From Paraspadella gotoi (lineage: Eukaryota > Chaetognatha), in NCBI GenBank assembly GCA_051294375.1, contig CM119263.1:15416532-15480531 (forward strand): a DNA stretch of 64,000 nucleotides, read 5' to 3'. Made by a program: the position numbers and the translations under genes. Below the pieces are notes generated by a model. The model was given only the letters and a program-made list of their open reading frames with translations, had not been told where the DNA came from and did not search any database. Shown here piece by piece: positions 24,461 to 37,814 of this stretch; within the stretch, counting starts at the first letter, position 1, and every line of letters starts with the position of its first letter.

Positions 24461-25332
24461 CGTCCCTCCAAACGCCTGGGGAAAGTGCAACGAGTTCAAC
24501 GCGGCGCGAGTTGAGCGAGAAGAATCCTCGGGGAGGAAAGGAGGAAGTTACAGTTTCGAAGAGACTCACTGATTAAGGATGAGCGGGGTGAGGGGGGGTG
24601 AGTAAGGATGGTGCAAGGGGGAGGGGAAGGGCCTGGAGAGAAGAGAGGGTAAGCCTTTAATGGTTCTAATGGGAGAAATATGGATAAGATGAGGGGATAT
24701 GGCCGCGGATCTTTTTAAAGCACCTCTGTTCGCCGAGACCTCCCGAAAGGCAAACAAACTTTGTTATTCTCAAAAAATACTGTCTTCCGCAGTGTCATTT
24801 TTTAAATTTTGGTTTAAAACTTGAAATGTTTGATGGTAATTGTTTGAATGGGTAAACGTTAAAACTTTGAACCCTTTAACCTAATGTCAAATTTCTTTTT
24901 GAAGCATTAATATTTTTTTTATTATTCAATTTCGATTTTCGTTTTATCCATTAATTCGATCAAAATGGTTGATCTTTTTCTATTTCCTGATTCCCTTTCC
25001 TCGTCTTGTCTTTCCCTTTTTAGTTGGCCACCATTTTCCCCCGAAAAAAACTTTCTCCGCCATTTAAAACTTTTTCCGCAAATATTTTTACCCCAGTTTT
25101 TGCGCTTTTTTTTCGGGAACCATTTTTTGCTTTTTTCCCCTCGCATGTCCCGCCAACTTCCGACCATATCTCACTCCGCCGCTTTTTCCTTCGAATCCCA
25201 CGCGCGGAGAAAAAAAAANNNNNNNNNNNNNNNNNNNNNNNNNNNNNNNNNNNNNNNGGCGACCAACACAATTAATTGGACCGACCCAAACGACGTCCGA
25301 GAGAAGAAGGCAGGAGAGAAGAGAGTGAGAGA

Positions 25333-25366
<34 letters not shown>

Positions 25367-25735
25367 AGAGAGAGAGAAGAGGAAGAGAGAGAAGGAGAGA
25401 GAGCAGAGAGCCGAAAATTAACGAGCCAGGAAGCGGGACACAAATTAATTGAGAAACGACCAAACGACGTCGAGAGGCAATGAAGGCCGGAGAGAAAGAG
25501 TGAAAGAGAAAGAGAGAGAGAGAGAGAAAGATAAGGAGAGCCGATCGGAGAGAGAGAGAGAATAGAGGAGAGGAGGTCGCAAGGAAGGGGGAGGAGGAGG
25601 AAAGATGCATAGATGTAGAAAGACAAACATATATTCAATTGACGCCAGAATTTTCCCTAAAACTGTGCGCAGATATCTAGGCGTAGACACAGAGGAATGG
25701 AGACATTGTTTTCCCCGGGCAGACGGGGAGAAAGC

Positions 25736-25771
<36 letters not shown>

Positions 25772-26539
25772 CTCGCTCCGAGCACCACAGCCCATGAATT
25801 GTGATGAAAAATGAAGGATTTTCTGATCGGTCGTGACACTCATGATTGGACATTGAATATTTCATGAGCCGTTTTTCTATAATTATCGCCGACTGACTTT
25901 GACTTTTTTTTTTCTCTTTCGGATATAAAATGGCTGGAAGGGTGGTGCCGGTTGCAGGGGGAGTGATTGGATTTCCTTCCTTCGTTCCTCTCGGCCAATC
26001 ACGAAGCTTCGTTGATTCGGCGGGAATTCCTTGACTCGTTTCCGAAGTGAGACGGCTCATCGGTAGCGCTGTCCACTGTTTTTGTTGATTGCATGGGTTT
26101 TATTGAGGGACAATCTTAATTTTATCACAGAAACAGAAATTTTCGGAGTTGCTCATTTTATCAAATAAAAATAATATCCGAAAAATACTCACTGTGGGAA
26201 ATAACAATCTTTTGATTTAATAATATACGTAATAGTTTTGAGTTAATAATGAGATAATTTTCTATTCGTCAGTCATTCGGGTCCCGCTAAAACTTAAAAA
26301 TTAAAACTTTGCGGTCCCAGCCTTCCGCTCAAAGGAGCGCGGCAAGAACATTTGAGCGCTTTAACAGTACAGTTAGAAAGTCATAAAATTCTAAATTGAT
26401 ATCCACGGCGAAGAAATAAATCCGTTCGACCAAATTCTCTTCAGTTCCGACCGAGAATAAAAAATAAAAATTATTGTCGACTACTGAGGACTTTCGGCTC
26501 CCTCTCAAAAAAAGAAAAAGAAAATGAGAGAAAAAATAA

Positions 26540-26545
26540 TGAAAA

Positions 26546-26633
<88 letters not shown>

Positions 26634-26638
26634 AAAAA
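26540..26638 (+). repeat. (AAAG)n microsatellite
   Basis: About 22 near-perfect tetranucleotide units. Confidence 0.95.
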
Positions 26639-27239
26639 ATTGACAATGTTAAGTGTTAAGTCTGAAACAAAAAAAAAAGAGAAAAAAGGAGCAAAAAAAT
26701 TACAAAGAAACACAATCAGTTTTAGTAAGAAAAGAAAAGAAAAGAATTAATGAATTAAATGAAAGAAAGAAAGAAAGAAAGAAAGAAATAGGGAAAGAGA
26801 GAAAGAAAGAACAAAAGAAGAATCGAGGAAGAATCGAGGATCAATCAAAGAACGCACCGAAACGATCGGGAAACATGGAAGGAACATTCAAGGAACATTC
26901 CGAGAACAAGGAACAATCAAAAGACTCGAGCGTCAGCAAAAACAGTCGCAATAAAACTCTGCTGCCCGGGAACGAGGTCGGGGTGGCGGGAGAAGACGGG
27001 AAGAGGGGGGTGGGGGGGTAGTGCAACGGCGATGGGTGGAAAAGGAGAAAGTGAATGTGAGAATTTGTCGGATTTTGATGATGGAATCCATGGTGAGGAT
27101 TTTGAAGTAGGCTTTGGTGAACGGTTCTTAGAATATAAGTGATATAACGTTCTCTGATTAGCCTTTTTTGAACGCTTCTAAGGATATATGTGACATAATT
27201 TTCTTTGATTAGCACCCTGTGGGCCGGTACGGATAAAGG

Positions 27240-27420
27240 GTTAGTGAAGTTAGTTAGATAAGGGGATAAGTTGAAATGGATAAGGGGATAAGTGGATAAG
27301 TTGAAGTGGATAAGGGGATAAGTTGAAGTGGATAAGGGGATAAGTGAGGATGATAAGTGTGAAGTGGAAAAGGGATAAGTTTGTGATAAGTGGATGTAGG
27401 ATAGGTATAAGGGATAGTTA
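27240..27420 (+). repeat. GGATAAG-rich short tandem repeat
   Basis: Irregular tandem units built from GATAAGGGGATAAGTTGAAG, about 20-22 bp each, giving more than a dozen GATAAG motifs within 180 bases. Confidence 0.85.
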
Positions 27421-27429
27421 AGTGGCGAA

Positions 27430-27975
27430 AAGAAGGATCTTTTTTTTTTTTTGTTGTTCGGTTATTGGGAAATCCACCTCATCACGCTTGGTTATTGATT
27501 TATGGTGATTGTATTAGTCAGGGGTTAAAAGCACATGGCGAAAACGAATGAGTCCTAGTGTTGGCTGTGAGAGGAGAAAGAAAGCGTGAAGTAGGAAGGG
27601 AAAAGAGTTCAGAAGAAAATATTGAAAGAATGACTCGAGTGAGAAGAAATGAGAGGGAAGGCAGGATAAGGAGAAGTTGGGATAAAAAAAATACAAAAAA
27701 AGGATAAAATATAAAGCGCGGATGAAAAGGGAAATGGAAGAATATTAAATAGATGAGAGAGAAGGGATATTAAAAGAAAGGAAGATCGAAAAGAAAAGGA
27801 GAGAGAGAGAAGAGATGAGATGGAGAGGAGAGAAGAGGAAGAGAAGAGGAGAGGGAGAGGAGGGAGAGAGAGAGACGAAAGAGAGGAAATTGAGCTGAGG
27901 GAAAGAACGGAAGAAGTCGAAGGCTTTAACGGTGGAAAATAAAATCCGCAAAAGTAGGAGCTGAAGGAACAGGTC

Positions 27976-28032
<57 letters not shown>

Positions 28033-28092
28033 TAAACGAAATCGGAAGGAAACGTAAAAAAGGAATCGCAAAAAAAATTTTGAAAAAAAAAA

Positions 28093-28167
<75 letters not shown>

Positions 28168-28176
28168 TAAAAAAAG

Positions 28177-28212
<36 letters not shown>

Positions 28213-28282
28213 ATAAAAAATCCCGGAAGAAAACGAAACCCAAAGTTGTAGAAAAAACCGTGGAAATTAGTTGAAAAAAAAG

Positions 28283-28326
<44 letters not shown>

Positions 28327-29018
28327 ACCGCGAATAAAATTAAACAAACGTCGAGGAAAAAAAATTATTGAAGTGAAAAAAGAATAGGGGGAAAAAAAGA
28401 AAAGGAGGGCGGGAAAACTGAAGATCGATAAAAAAAAAATGGCAAGGAATGATGAAAATAAAGAAAATAAGGCCGGAAAAAAAAAGTTCGAGCAAAAAAA
28501 GAACAAAAGACGATGATTGGACAAGTTTTCATTCAAGATCTAAAATATAGTTATTTAAGGGAAAGATATCAAAAGAGAGAGAACTTGAGCGTCCGTCTGT
28601 TAAAAAGCTTGAAGATAACCAGATGAACGGTTGAACATTTGGTTACGTCAAGCCGTTTGCCTAAAGTAAGTTTAGAAATAGGTAGGTACTTAAAAAAATT
28701 ACCTCTACACCTTTTCGTCTTTTGGTTTCCGCAAAATAAAACGAAGAGGGGGGGGCCTTTGGGTTCAGATTCGCAAGAAAAGTCGCCTTCAAAAACACAA
28801 TTAAGGTCGAAGACGCACTTAAGGAATGGCGGGAAAAACACCTGCCTAACGACACAGAGAGAAAATAGAGAGGAGAGAGAGGAGAGCGGAGAGAGAAGAG
28901 AGAGAGAGGAGGAGAGAAGAGGATGAGAGGAGAGAGGAGAGGGAGAGAGAGAAGAGAGAGAGTGGAAGAGAGGAGAAGGTTAGAGAGCAAGAGAGAGAAG
29001 AAAGAAGAGAGAGAGTGG

Positions 29019-29050
<32 letters not shown>

Positions 29051-29078
29051 AGAGAGAGAGTAGAGAGAGAGAGAGAGC

Positions 29079-29111
<33 letters not shown>

Positions 29112-29703
29112 GGAGAGAGATAGAGCAGAAATTACGAAGGACGAAGAGAAGGCAAAACAAAACCAGAATAAGAAAGGACAGAGAATAACAACAACGGACA
29201 AAAGAGAAAAACAAAACAATCGCAACGGCTTTTTCCGTCTCGGCTTTTTTGTTTTGTTTCTTTTTTTTCTGAAAGAAAGGATAAAACTGAGAATCGCCTT
29301 GAGATTTGAAGGAAAAAAACATTCTTCTCTCTTCAACCAATCAGAGGACAAGAACGTCCAGTAAAAGTTGAAACTTGAGAATAGTTGTTGGAAAAAGGAT
29401 TTTCGATATTTAAATTTTCGCCAAACATCTTCGGTATAAAATGGATTATTGCGAGTGAATTGGAATTCCAAACTAAGGATGATGAATGCAAAAAACAAAG
29501 AAGAAAAGAGATGAATAAGAAATAAAAAGATAAATAAGAAAAAGAAAATAACCCTATGTAGAGAGTTGGAAAATCCGAATAAAAAGATAAAAAGAAATTT
29601 GGATAGAAAGGGAAAAAATTTAAAAAAAAGAGATAAAAAGCTAAATGAGAGCAAAAAACTGAAAAGAGAGATGATGGACGAGAGAGATGGAGAGAGAGAG
29701 AGC

Positions 29704-29738
<35 letters not shown>

Positions 29739-30829
29739 AGAAGAGCAGAGAGAGAGAGACGAGAGAGAGAGGCGGTAAAAGCTGAATGAGAGTCTGAATA
29801 CGATAAAAGGTGAAAAAAATAACAAGAGGAAGAAGCAGCTTTTCGAATTGGAGCGCTACAGACGACTCACAACCAATGATCGACGCGCTTCAAAAGTTGA
29901 GTAACGTCAAAAAGAAAATCCTTATTCAGAGAAATGAGATCTCGTGGCCAAAGCGTTGGTGGAATGAGGGAAGAAAGAAAGATCAGTTCTTAGAACGAAA
30001 GCCTTTCTTTTTGCGTGATTATATACTAGTTTATTATTTACGATGTTGATTTATTGTTTGTAAAAGAAAGTTTAAAAAATGAGTGGAGCTTCTCCTCTCA
30101 ACGATGTGAACCAGAAAGACGTGAACAACAATCACAAACGATAACAGACAAAACGTGAATGGTAAAAGAAGATCTGTTGTGAACGATAGATCGCGAAGGT
30201 TCATCCGTGACGGATACACCCTCTCCTCCTGGCAAAGGAAAATCTCCATCAGAAAAAAAAAATTCCATTCATTTTTTTTTTACCATCTCGCCATTTTTGT
30301 CCTCAAAGGGGAGAGGTTTTCGCCCTTTGGTTCCGATCGAGCCTCGGCTTCTTCGAAGAATAAATTCTCCTTTTTTTTTGTCGGAAAAATAAACAGCAGC
30401 CTCTCTGCCGATTCTTCTTCGTTCCTTCTGGTCTCTCTCNNNNNNNNNNNNNNNNNNNNNNNNNAAAAAGGGAGTCTTTTTTTTTTTTGGTTGTTCGGTT
30501 ATGGGAAATCCACCTCACCGCTGGTAATTGATTTATGGTGATTGTAGTTAGTAGGGGGTTAAAAGCACCATGGCGAAAAATGGGTCCTAGGTGTTGGGCT
30601 GTGAGAGGAAGAAAGGTGAAGTAGGAAGGGAAAAGAGTCAAAGAAAAATATTGAAAGACTGACTCAGTGAGAAGAAATGAGAGGAAGGGAGGAAGAAAGG
30701 AGAAAGTTGGGATAAAAAAAATACAAAAAAAGGATAAAAAATATAAACGCGGATGAAAAAGGGAAATGAGAAAGAATATTAAATAGATGAGAGAAGGGAA
30801 TTAAAGAAAGGAAGATCGAAACAAAAGGG

Positions 30830-30875
<46 letters not shown>

Positions 30876-31819
30876 GAGAGAGAAGAGAGAGAGAAAGAGA
30901 GAAAATAAATCGTAAGCTGAAGGGGGGAAAAGACGTGAACCGGAAAGTCGGGAAGGCGTTAAAGCGTGGAAATAAGAGGAATGGCGGCCGAAACCAAGAA
31001 ATACGAAAAGGCACACGAAGTAAAAAACCATAAAAATCCCGGAAAACGAAAAAAGTGTAGAAAAAACGTGAAAAATTGAAAAGAAAAAAAAAGGACCGCG
31101 AATAAAATTAAAAACAACGTCGAGGAAAAAAAATTATTGAAGCTGAAAAAAAAGAGTGATGAGAGGGGAACAAGAAAAGCAGGGCGGGAAACTGACTTGA
31201 GTCGATAAAAAAAAAATGGCAAGAATGATGAAAATAAACGAAAAAATTGGCCGGAAAAACAAAGTTCCGAGCAAAAAAAGCAAAAAAGACGATGATTGGA
31301 ACCAAGTTTTCATTCAAGACTAAAATATCAGTTATTTAAGGGAAAGATATCAAAAAAGAGAGAGAACTTGGAGCGTCCGTCTGTTAAAAAAAGCTTGAAT
31401 GATAACCAATGAACGGTGAACATTGGTTACGTCAAGCCTTTCCTAAAGTAAGTTTAGAAGAATAGGTAGTACTTAAAAAAAATTACCTCTTGACAACCTT
31501 TTCGTCTTTTTGTTTCCGCAAAATTAAAACGAAGAGGGGGGGGCCTTTGCGGTTCAGATCGCAAGAAAAGTCGCCTTCAAAAACACAATTAAGGTCGAAG
31601 ACGCACTTAAGGAATGGCGGGAAAAACACCTGCCTAACGAAACAGAGAGAAAAATAGAAGGAGAGAGAGGAGAGGGAGAGAGAGAGAGAGAGAGAGGAGA
31701 AGAGAGAGGAGAGAGAGGAGAGAGTAGAGAGGAGAGAGAGAAGAGAGAGAGTGTGAGAGAGAGAGAAGGAGAGAGCGAGAGATGAGAAGAGAGAGAAGAG
31801 AGAGAGAGGTGTGTGTGTG

Positions 31820-31868
<49 letters not shown>

Positions 31869-33912
31869 AGAGAGAGAGCAGAGAGAGAGAGTGATGAGAG
31901 AGAAGAGAGGAAGAGCAAGGAAAATTACCGAGGACGAAGAGATAGCAAAACAAAACCAGAATAAAAAGGACAAGAATAACAACAACGACAAAAGAGAAAA
32001 ACAAAACAATCGCAACGGCTTTTTCGTCTGGCTTTTTTGTTTTGTTTCTTTTTTTCTGAAGAAAGGATAATAACTGAGATCCCTTGAGATTTGAAGGAAA
32101 AAAACATTCTCTCGTCTTCAACCAATGCAGAGGACAAGAACGTCCAGTAAAAGTGAAACTTGAGATATTGTTTGGAACAAAGGATTTCGATTTAAATTTT
32201 TCGCCAAACATCTTCGGTAAAAATGATTATTGCGAGTGATTGGAATTCCAAACAAGGATGAGGATGCAAAAAACAAAGAAGAAAAGAGATGAATGAAGAA
32301 AATAAAAAGAGAAATAAGAAAAAGAAAAATAACAGCCTAATGTAGAGAGTTGGAAAATCCGAATAAAAAATAAAAAGAAATTTTGGATGAAGGGAAAAAA
32401 TTTAAAAAAAAGAGATAAAACAGCTAAATGAGACAAAAACTGAAAGAGAGATGATGGACGAGAGAGATGGAGAAGAGAGAGCAGAGAGAGAGAGAGAGAG
32501 AGAGAGAGACGAGAGAGAGAGAGAGCAGAGAGAGAGAGACGAGAGAAGAAGACGGTAAAAAGCTGGAATGAGAGTCCTGAATAGATAAAAAGGTGAAAAA
32601 AATAACAAGAGGAAGAAGCAGCTTTCGATTGGGCTACAGACGACTGCACAACAAGATCGACGCCTTCCAAATTAGTAAACGTCAAGAAAGAAAATCCTTA
32701 TTCAGAGAAGTGAGATCTCGTGGCCAAAGCTTGGTGAATGAGGGAGAAAAGAAAGATCAGTTCTTAGACGAAAGCCTTTCTTTTTGCGTGATATATATAC
32801 TAGTTTAGTTATTTACGATTGAATTTATTGTTGTGGGTAAAAGAAAGTTTAAAAAATGATGGAGCTTCTCCTCTCAACGATGTGAACAGAAAAGAGTGAA
32901 CAACAATCCACAACGATAACAGACAAAAACGTGAATGTAAAAGAAGATCTGCTTTGTGAACGACTAGATCGCGGAAGGTTCATCGTGACGGAATACACCT
33001 CTCCTCCTGCAAAGGAAAATCTCCATCAGAAAAAAAAAATTCCATTCATTTTTTTTTACCATCTTCGCCATTTTCCTCAAAGGGAGAGAGGTTTTCGCCC
33101 CTTTGGTTCCGAATCGAGCCTCGGCTTCTCGAAGAATAAATTCGCCTTTTTTTTTGGTCGGAAAATAAACACAAGCCTCTCTGCCGATTCTTCTTCGTTC
33201 CTTCTGGTCTCTCTCNNNNNNNNNNNNNNNNNNNNNNNNNGGGGGGAAAAGACGGAACCGAAAGTCGGGAAGGCGTTAAACGTGGAAATAAAAATGGCGC
33301 CGAAACAGAAATACGAAAGGCAACGACGTAAAAAAACCATAAAAATCCCGGAAAACAAAAAAGTGTAAAAAACGTGAAAATTGAAAAAGAAAAAAAAAGG
33401 AGCGAATAAAATTAAAACAAACTCGAGGAAAAAAATTATTGAACTGAAAAAAGAATAGGAGAAGAAAAGAGGCGGAAACTGAGTCGATAAAAAAAATGGC
33501 AAGAAATGATGAAAAAAAATAAAGAGCCGGAAAACAGTCGAGCAAAAGAACAAAAAAGACGATGATTGGACAAGTTTTCATTCAAGACTAAAATATAAGT
33601 TAATTTAAGGGAAAGATATCAAAAAGAGAGAGAACTTGAGCGTCGTCTTTAAAAAAAGCTTAATATAACCAATGAACGGTGAACATTGTTTACTCAAGCC
33701 TTTCCTAAATAAGTTTAGAAAATAGGTAGGGTACTTTAAAAAAAATTACCTCTACACCTTTTCTCTTTTGTTTCCGCAAAATAAAACGAAAGAGGGGGGG
33801 GCCTTTGCGGTTCAGATCGCAAGAAAAGTCGCCTTCAAAAACACAATTAAGTCGAAGACGACCTTAAGGAATGGGGGAAAAACACCTCCTAACGAAACAG
33901 GAGAGAAAATAG

Positions 33913-33956
<44 letters not shown>

Positions 33957-34058
33957 AAGAGAGAAGGATGAGAGAGAGAGGAGAGAGAGAGAGGGGGTGT
34001 GTGAGAGAGAGAGAAAGAGAGAGAGAGAGAGAAAGAGAGTAGAGAGTGTGTGGTGTGT

Positions 34059-34093
<35 letters not shown>

Positions 34094-34119
34094 AGTAGAG
34101 GAGAGAGAGAGAAGAGAGC

Positions 34120-34152
<33 letters not shown>

Positions 34153-34714
34153 GAGAGAAGAGACAAGAATTACAAGGACGAAGAGAGCAAAACAAAACCA
34201 GAATAAAAAGGACAGAAATAACAACAACGACAAAAGAGAAAACAAAACAAATCGCAAACCGTTTTTCGTCTGCTTTTTTGTTTTGTTTCTTTTTTTTCTG
34301 AAGAAAGGATAAAACTGAGATCCCTTGAGATTTGAAGGAAAAAAACATTCTCTCTCTTCAACCAATCAGAGTGACAAGAACGTCAGTAAAAGTTGAAACT
34401 TGAGCTATTGTTGGAAAAGGATTTCGATTTAAATTTATCGCCAAACATCTTCGTATAATGATTATTGCGAGTGATTGGAATTCCAACAAGGATGATGATG
34501 CAAAAAACAAAGAAGGAAAGAGATGAAAAGAAATAAAAAGTAAAATAAGAAAAAGAAAAATAACCTATGTAAGAGAGTTGGAAAATCCGAATAAAAAAGA
34601 TAAAAAGAAAATGGATAGAAAGGGGAAAAAAATTTAAAAAAAAGAGATAAAAGCTTAAATGAGACAAACTGAAAGAGAGAGATGGAGAGAGAGATGGAGA
34701 GAGAGAGAGCAGAG

Positions 34715-34795
<81 letters not shown>

Positions 34796-35400
34796 GGTAA
34801 AAGCTGGAATGAGAGTCTGGAATAGATAAAAGGTGAAAAATATAACAGAGGAAGAAGCAGCCTTTCGATTGGAGCTACAGACGACTCACAACCAATGATC
34901 GACCGCCTTCAAATTAGTAACGTCAGAAAGAAAATCCTTATTCAGAGAATGAGATCTCGTGGCCAAAGGCAGTTTGTGAATGAGGGAGAAAAGAAAGATC
35001 AGTTCTTGGACGAAGCCTTTCTTTTTGCGTGATAAATACTAGTTTATTATTACGATTGAATTTATTGTTGGGTAAAAGAAAGTTTAAAAAATGAGTGGAG
35101 CTTCTCTCTCAACGATGTGAACAAAAAGAGTGAACACAATCACAAACGATACAGACAAACGTGAATGTAAAGAAGATCTGTTTGTGAACGCAAGATCGCG
35201 AAGGTTCATCGTGAACGGATACACCTCTCCTCCTCAAAGGAAAATCTCCATCAGAAAAAAAAATTCCATTCATTTTTTTTTACCATTCGCCATTTTGTCC
35301 TTCAAAGGGAGAGAGGTTTTCCCTTTTCGAATCGAGCCTCGGCTTTTCGAGATAAATTCCCTTTTTTTTTGGTCGGAAAATAAACACAGCCTCTCCTGCC
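27430..35400. repeat. Tandem array, three copies of a ~3-kb unit
   Basis: Copy 1 spans about 27,430-30,439, copy 2 30,465-33,215, and copy 3 33,241-35,400 (5'-truncated). Each runs from TTGTTCGGTTAT and GGAAATCCACCTCA (absent in copy 3), through a purine/poly(A) region, GGGGGGGCCTTTG, (AG)n blocks and GACAAGAACGTC, to a TTCTCGA / AATAAA / GCCTCTC end. Copies 1/2 and 2/3 are separated by exactly 25 N. Differences are dominated by short indels in homopolymers. Confidence 0.9.
27978..28324 (+). repeat. Poly(A)-rich block
   Basis: Several runs of 25-60 A interrupted by short sequence. Copies 2 and 3 of the array have only short A runs at the corresponding place, so the long runs are copy-specific. 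Confidence 0.9.
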
Positions 35401-36761
35401 GATTCTCTCTCTCTCTCTCTCTCTCTCCTTCAGCGTCAACTCTCTCGGTTTCTACACTGTTAAGATGTGAGATTCTCACAATCTCCCCCGTTTCCTTAGT
35501 CTTCACTTTTTTTTTTAAACAATCAAATCGATGAGGAATTGAGCGGAGGGAGGAAAGGAGACACGTCCCACTAAAAAAACAGGTTTTGGAAAGAATAATG
35601 GAAGAATTGAGTTCGCGAAGAAAAAAAAGCTTCCGGCGCGCCTTTCCTCTTTATTTCTTTTTCAACACTCACTTGAAAACACGGAACCTCTTTGAAATTC
35701 AAATGATTTATGTTAGTATTATGAGCGCGGATCCATTTTGTCGCAAAACAAACAAATGGTCCCCTTAATGTCTTTTAACTCTCCTGGCGTTAAAAAACCA
35801 TTCCGGTATTTTCTTTTTTTAACTCCATTTCTCTTCTCGTCTCTTCTCTTCTCGNNNNNNNNNNNNNNNNNNNNNNNNNNNNNNNNNNNNNNNNNNNNNN
35901 NNNNNNNNNNNNNNNNNNNNNNNNNNNNNNNNNNNNNNNNNNNNNNNNNNNNNNNNNNNNNNNNNNNNNNNNNNNNNNNNNNNNNNNNNNNNNNNNNNNN
36001 NNNNNNNNNNNNNNNNNNNNNNNNNNNNNNNNNNNNNNNNNNNNNNNNNNNNNNNNNNNNNNNNNNNNNNNNNNNNNNNNNNNNNNNNNNNNNNNNNNNN
36101 NNNNNNNNNNNNNNNNNNNNNNNNNNNNNNNNNNNNNNNNNNNNNNNNNNNNNNNNNNNNNNNNNNNNNNNNNNNNNNNNNNNNNNCCCCACTGCAATTC
36201 GACATCCGCCAATAGGGTCCGCACGTTTTCCAAAATCGTTTAACATTCGAGAATCTCGATTTAACCGAATTTTTTTTCTTAAAAAAAAAAAAAAAGAAAA
36301 AACCCAGAATAGATACGACGAGAATTTTGACTCGACGAAACTTCGAAGCAAAGGTGAACTCGGGGTCACCGTGCGCTCCTTGGAATTTTATTCTCGAAGG
36401 AAGCGAACGGCAGAAGATGAGCGGGAGGTTAATGGGATGCATTGAGGCGGGAAAATGGAAACCCAGATCCGTTTAAACGTTTCGAAAAAAAAAAGAAAGA
36501 AAGAGAAACCCATCGGGGAAAAGAAAAAGTATTTCGAAGAAGAACGTGACAGCAAAAAAAAAAAAAAGAAGTTCGACTCGAATTTTAAAACGAAAAATTT
36601 AATCGAAAGAAACGAGTCTGTGACCCGTCCTTGTCTTTTAAGAAAATCTCGAAATCAAATCTCGAGGGAAGGGGGGCGTGTTGTTTACCATGAATACTTA
36701 TTAAAAAAAACCTCACCAACCCCTCCAACCTTACCCCACCCACCGCTCCCTCGCTTCTCAC

Positions 36762-36904
36762 CCATCGGCGCCATGACGCGCGCGTCCGTGACGTGGAGAC
36801 CCACGGCGTCGTCCTCGGGAAAGGAGGTGGACAAAACGCGGAGTACGAGACGGAAGGAGTTGGCGTCGCGCGGGAGGAGACGGGGAAAGTTCTTCAGGGT
36901 AATG
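36762..36904 (-). CDS. IgSF receptor exon 8: Ig 3 E to G strands
   Basis: The exon encodes residues 328-375 plus one base of codon 376. Joined to exon 7 it reads YRLSITLKNF, then SFRLVLRV, then VGLHVTDARV, the alternation expected for Ig strands E, F and G. The F strand has no cysteine where the partner of Cys207 should be, so the canonical disulphide of domain 3 is missing. The acceptor is cccctcacgcag and the donor GATGG|gtgaga. The other two frames either hit an early stop or are Arg/Pro-rich. The next exon is 13.6 kb away across the repeat array. Confidence 0.8.
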
Positions 36905-37254
36905 CTGCGTGAGGGGTGAGGGCGGGAGGGAAGGAATTGGAGGTGAGGCTCGCGAAAGAAAATATCGAATATCGTACATAAATAAAAAAATTGTATTCAT
37001 TTCATCAATTATTAGGAAAAGTATAAAAAGTGAAGGAACTCAAAATTGAGAAACGCGGACCAACCGTTCAATTTAAAGTTCAGTTTGAGAAAATATCTAT
37101 GTACCAACAAACTCTCAACGAGTTTAATCGGCAGATATCTCGATTTCAAAACTAGTAAGGCAAGGCAGAGTTCCAATCTAACGGACGATATTCAAGATAA
37201 CGACTCACGAGATGGAAAATAATTTCTTTCTCTATTTTTATTGTTGCCGGCTTT

Positions 37255-37314
<60 letters not shown>

Positions 37315-37814
37315 TCCCTTCCTTTCCACGGTCCCTGCCGCCAACACGGAACCTCCCTTTTCCTTTCATTTCTTCATCTCTGCTGACAACTCGGATGTTT
37401 AATCTTATTTGTTGACAATCCTAATGAGTTCTTTACGCGATAAAAACCCCTTTCTATTTCCCTTTTTTTAATCATTTTCTGCTCCATTTTATGCCAGTTT
37501 CGCGCACATCGCCGTCCTGATGGAAATGAGTCTGTTGTTGAACGGCAAAGGATGGTGTCGTGGGAGGTGAAGTGGGGAGGAGGGGGGGGGGGCGGCGGCG
37601 CCGGGACAAAATCCGTCGCGATTCGTTTTTAAGACTTTCGATATTAAATTTACTTAAAATCGAAGTCAGGAAATTTTAACTGTTTCGGTTATTAAATAAT
37701 TTTAAAACGCATGGACTGCGTAATCGTGGAGTCTCGCGTCGCTCATTATGCTTTAATTTCTCTTTTTAAATCTAAATGTACGTTTTTATGTATCTAATTT
37801 AAAGGTAAACTTAC
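36905..37814 (-). other. Receptor intron 7
   Basis: A 910-bp intron, AT-rich, with a (CT)n tract at 37,259-37,311 and a G-run followed by GGCGGCGGCGCC at 37,577-37,601. Nothing else is recognised. Confidence 0.7.

Larger units (their letters stand above)
17664..24915. repeat. Palindrome B: inverted arms around a copy of the same loop
   Basis: The left arm (17,664-22,315) and right arm (~23,075-24,915) are inverted copies: CCGCGGCATATCCCTCATC (17,911) with its complement near 24,695, GTTTTGACTGAGCATCACAA (19,026) with the complement near 23,815, and the duplicated exon 9. The left arm has an extra ~2.4 kb (about 19,685-22,105) absent from the right arm, where the junction at ~23,280 reads through CTTAAG. 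The loop (22,320-23,040) matches the loop of palindrome A in the same orientation. Confidence 0.85.
23166..36761 (-). other. Receptor intron 8 (13.6 kb)
   Basis: Contains the right arm of the second palindrome (to ~24,915), an N gap (25,219-25,257), (AG)n and (AAAG)n tracts, a GATAAG-rich block (27,240-27,420), the ~3-kb tandem array (27,430-35,400) and an N gap (35,855-36,186). No exon is supported. A 107-residue open frame at 25,737-26,060 on the minus strand has no coding character. Confidence 0.7.

Noticed and set aside
25737-26060. 107-residue minus-strand frame with an ATG
   Set aside because: Ends in an (AG)n tract, has no domain, no splice context and mixed composition.
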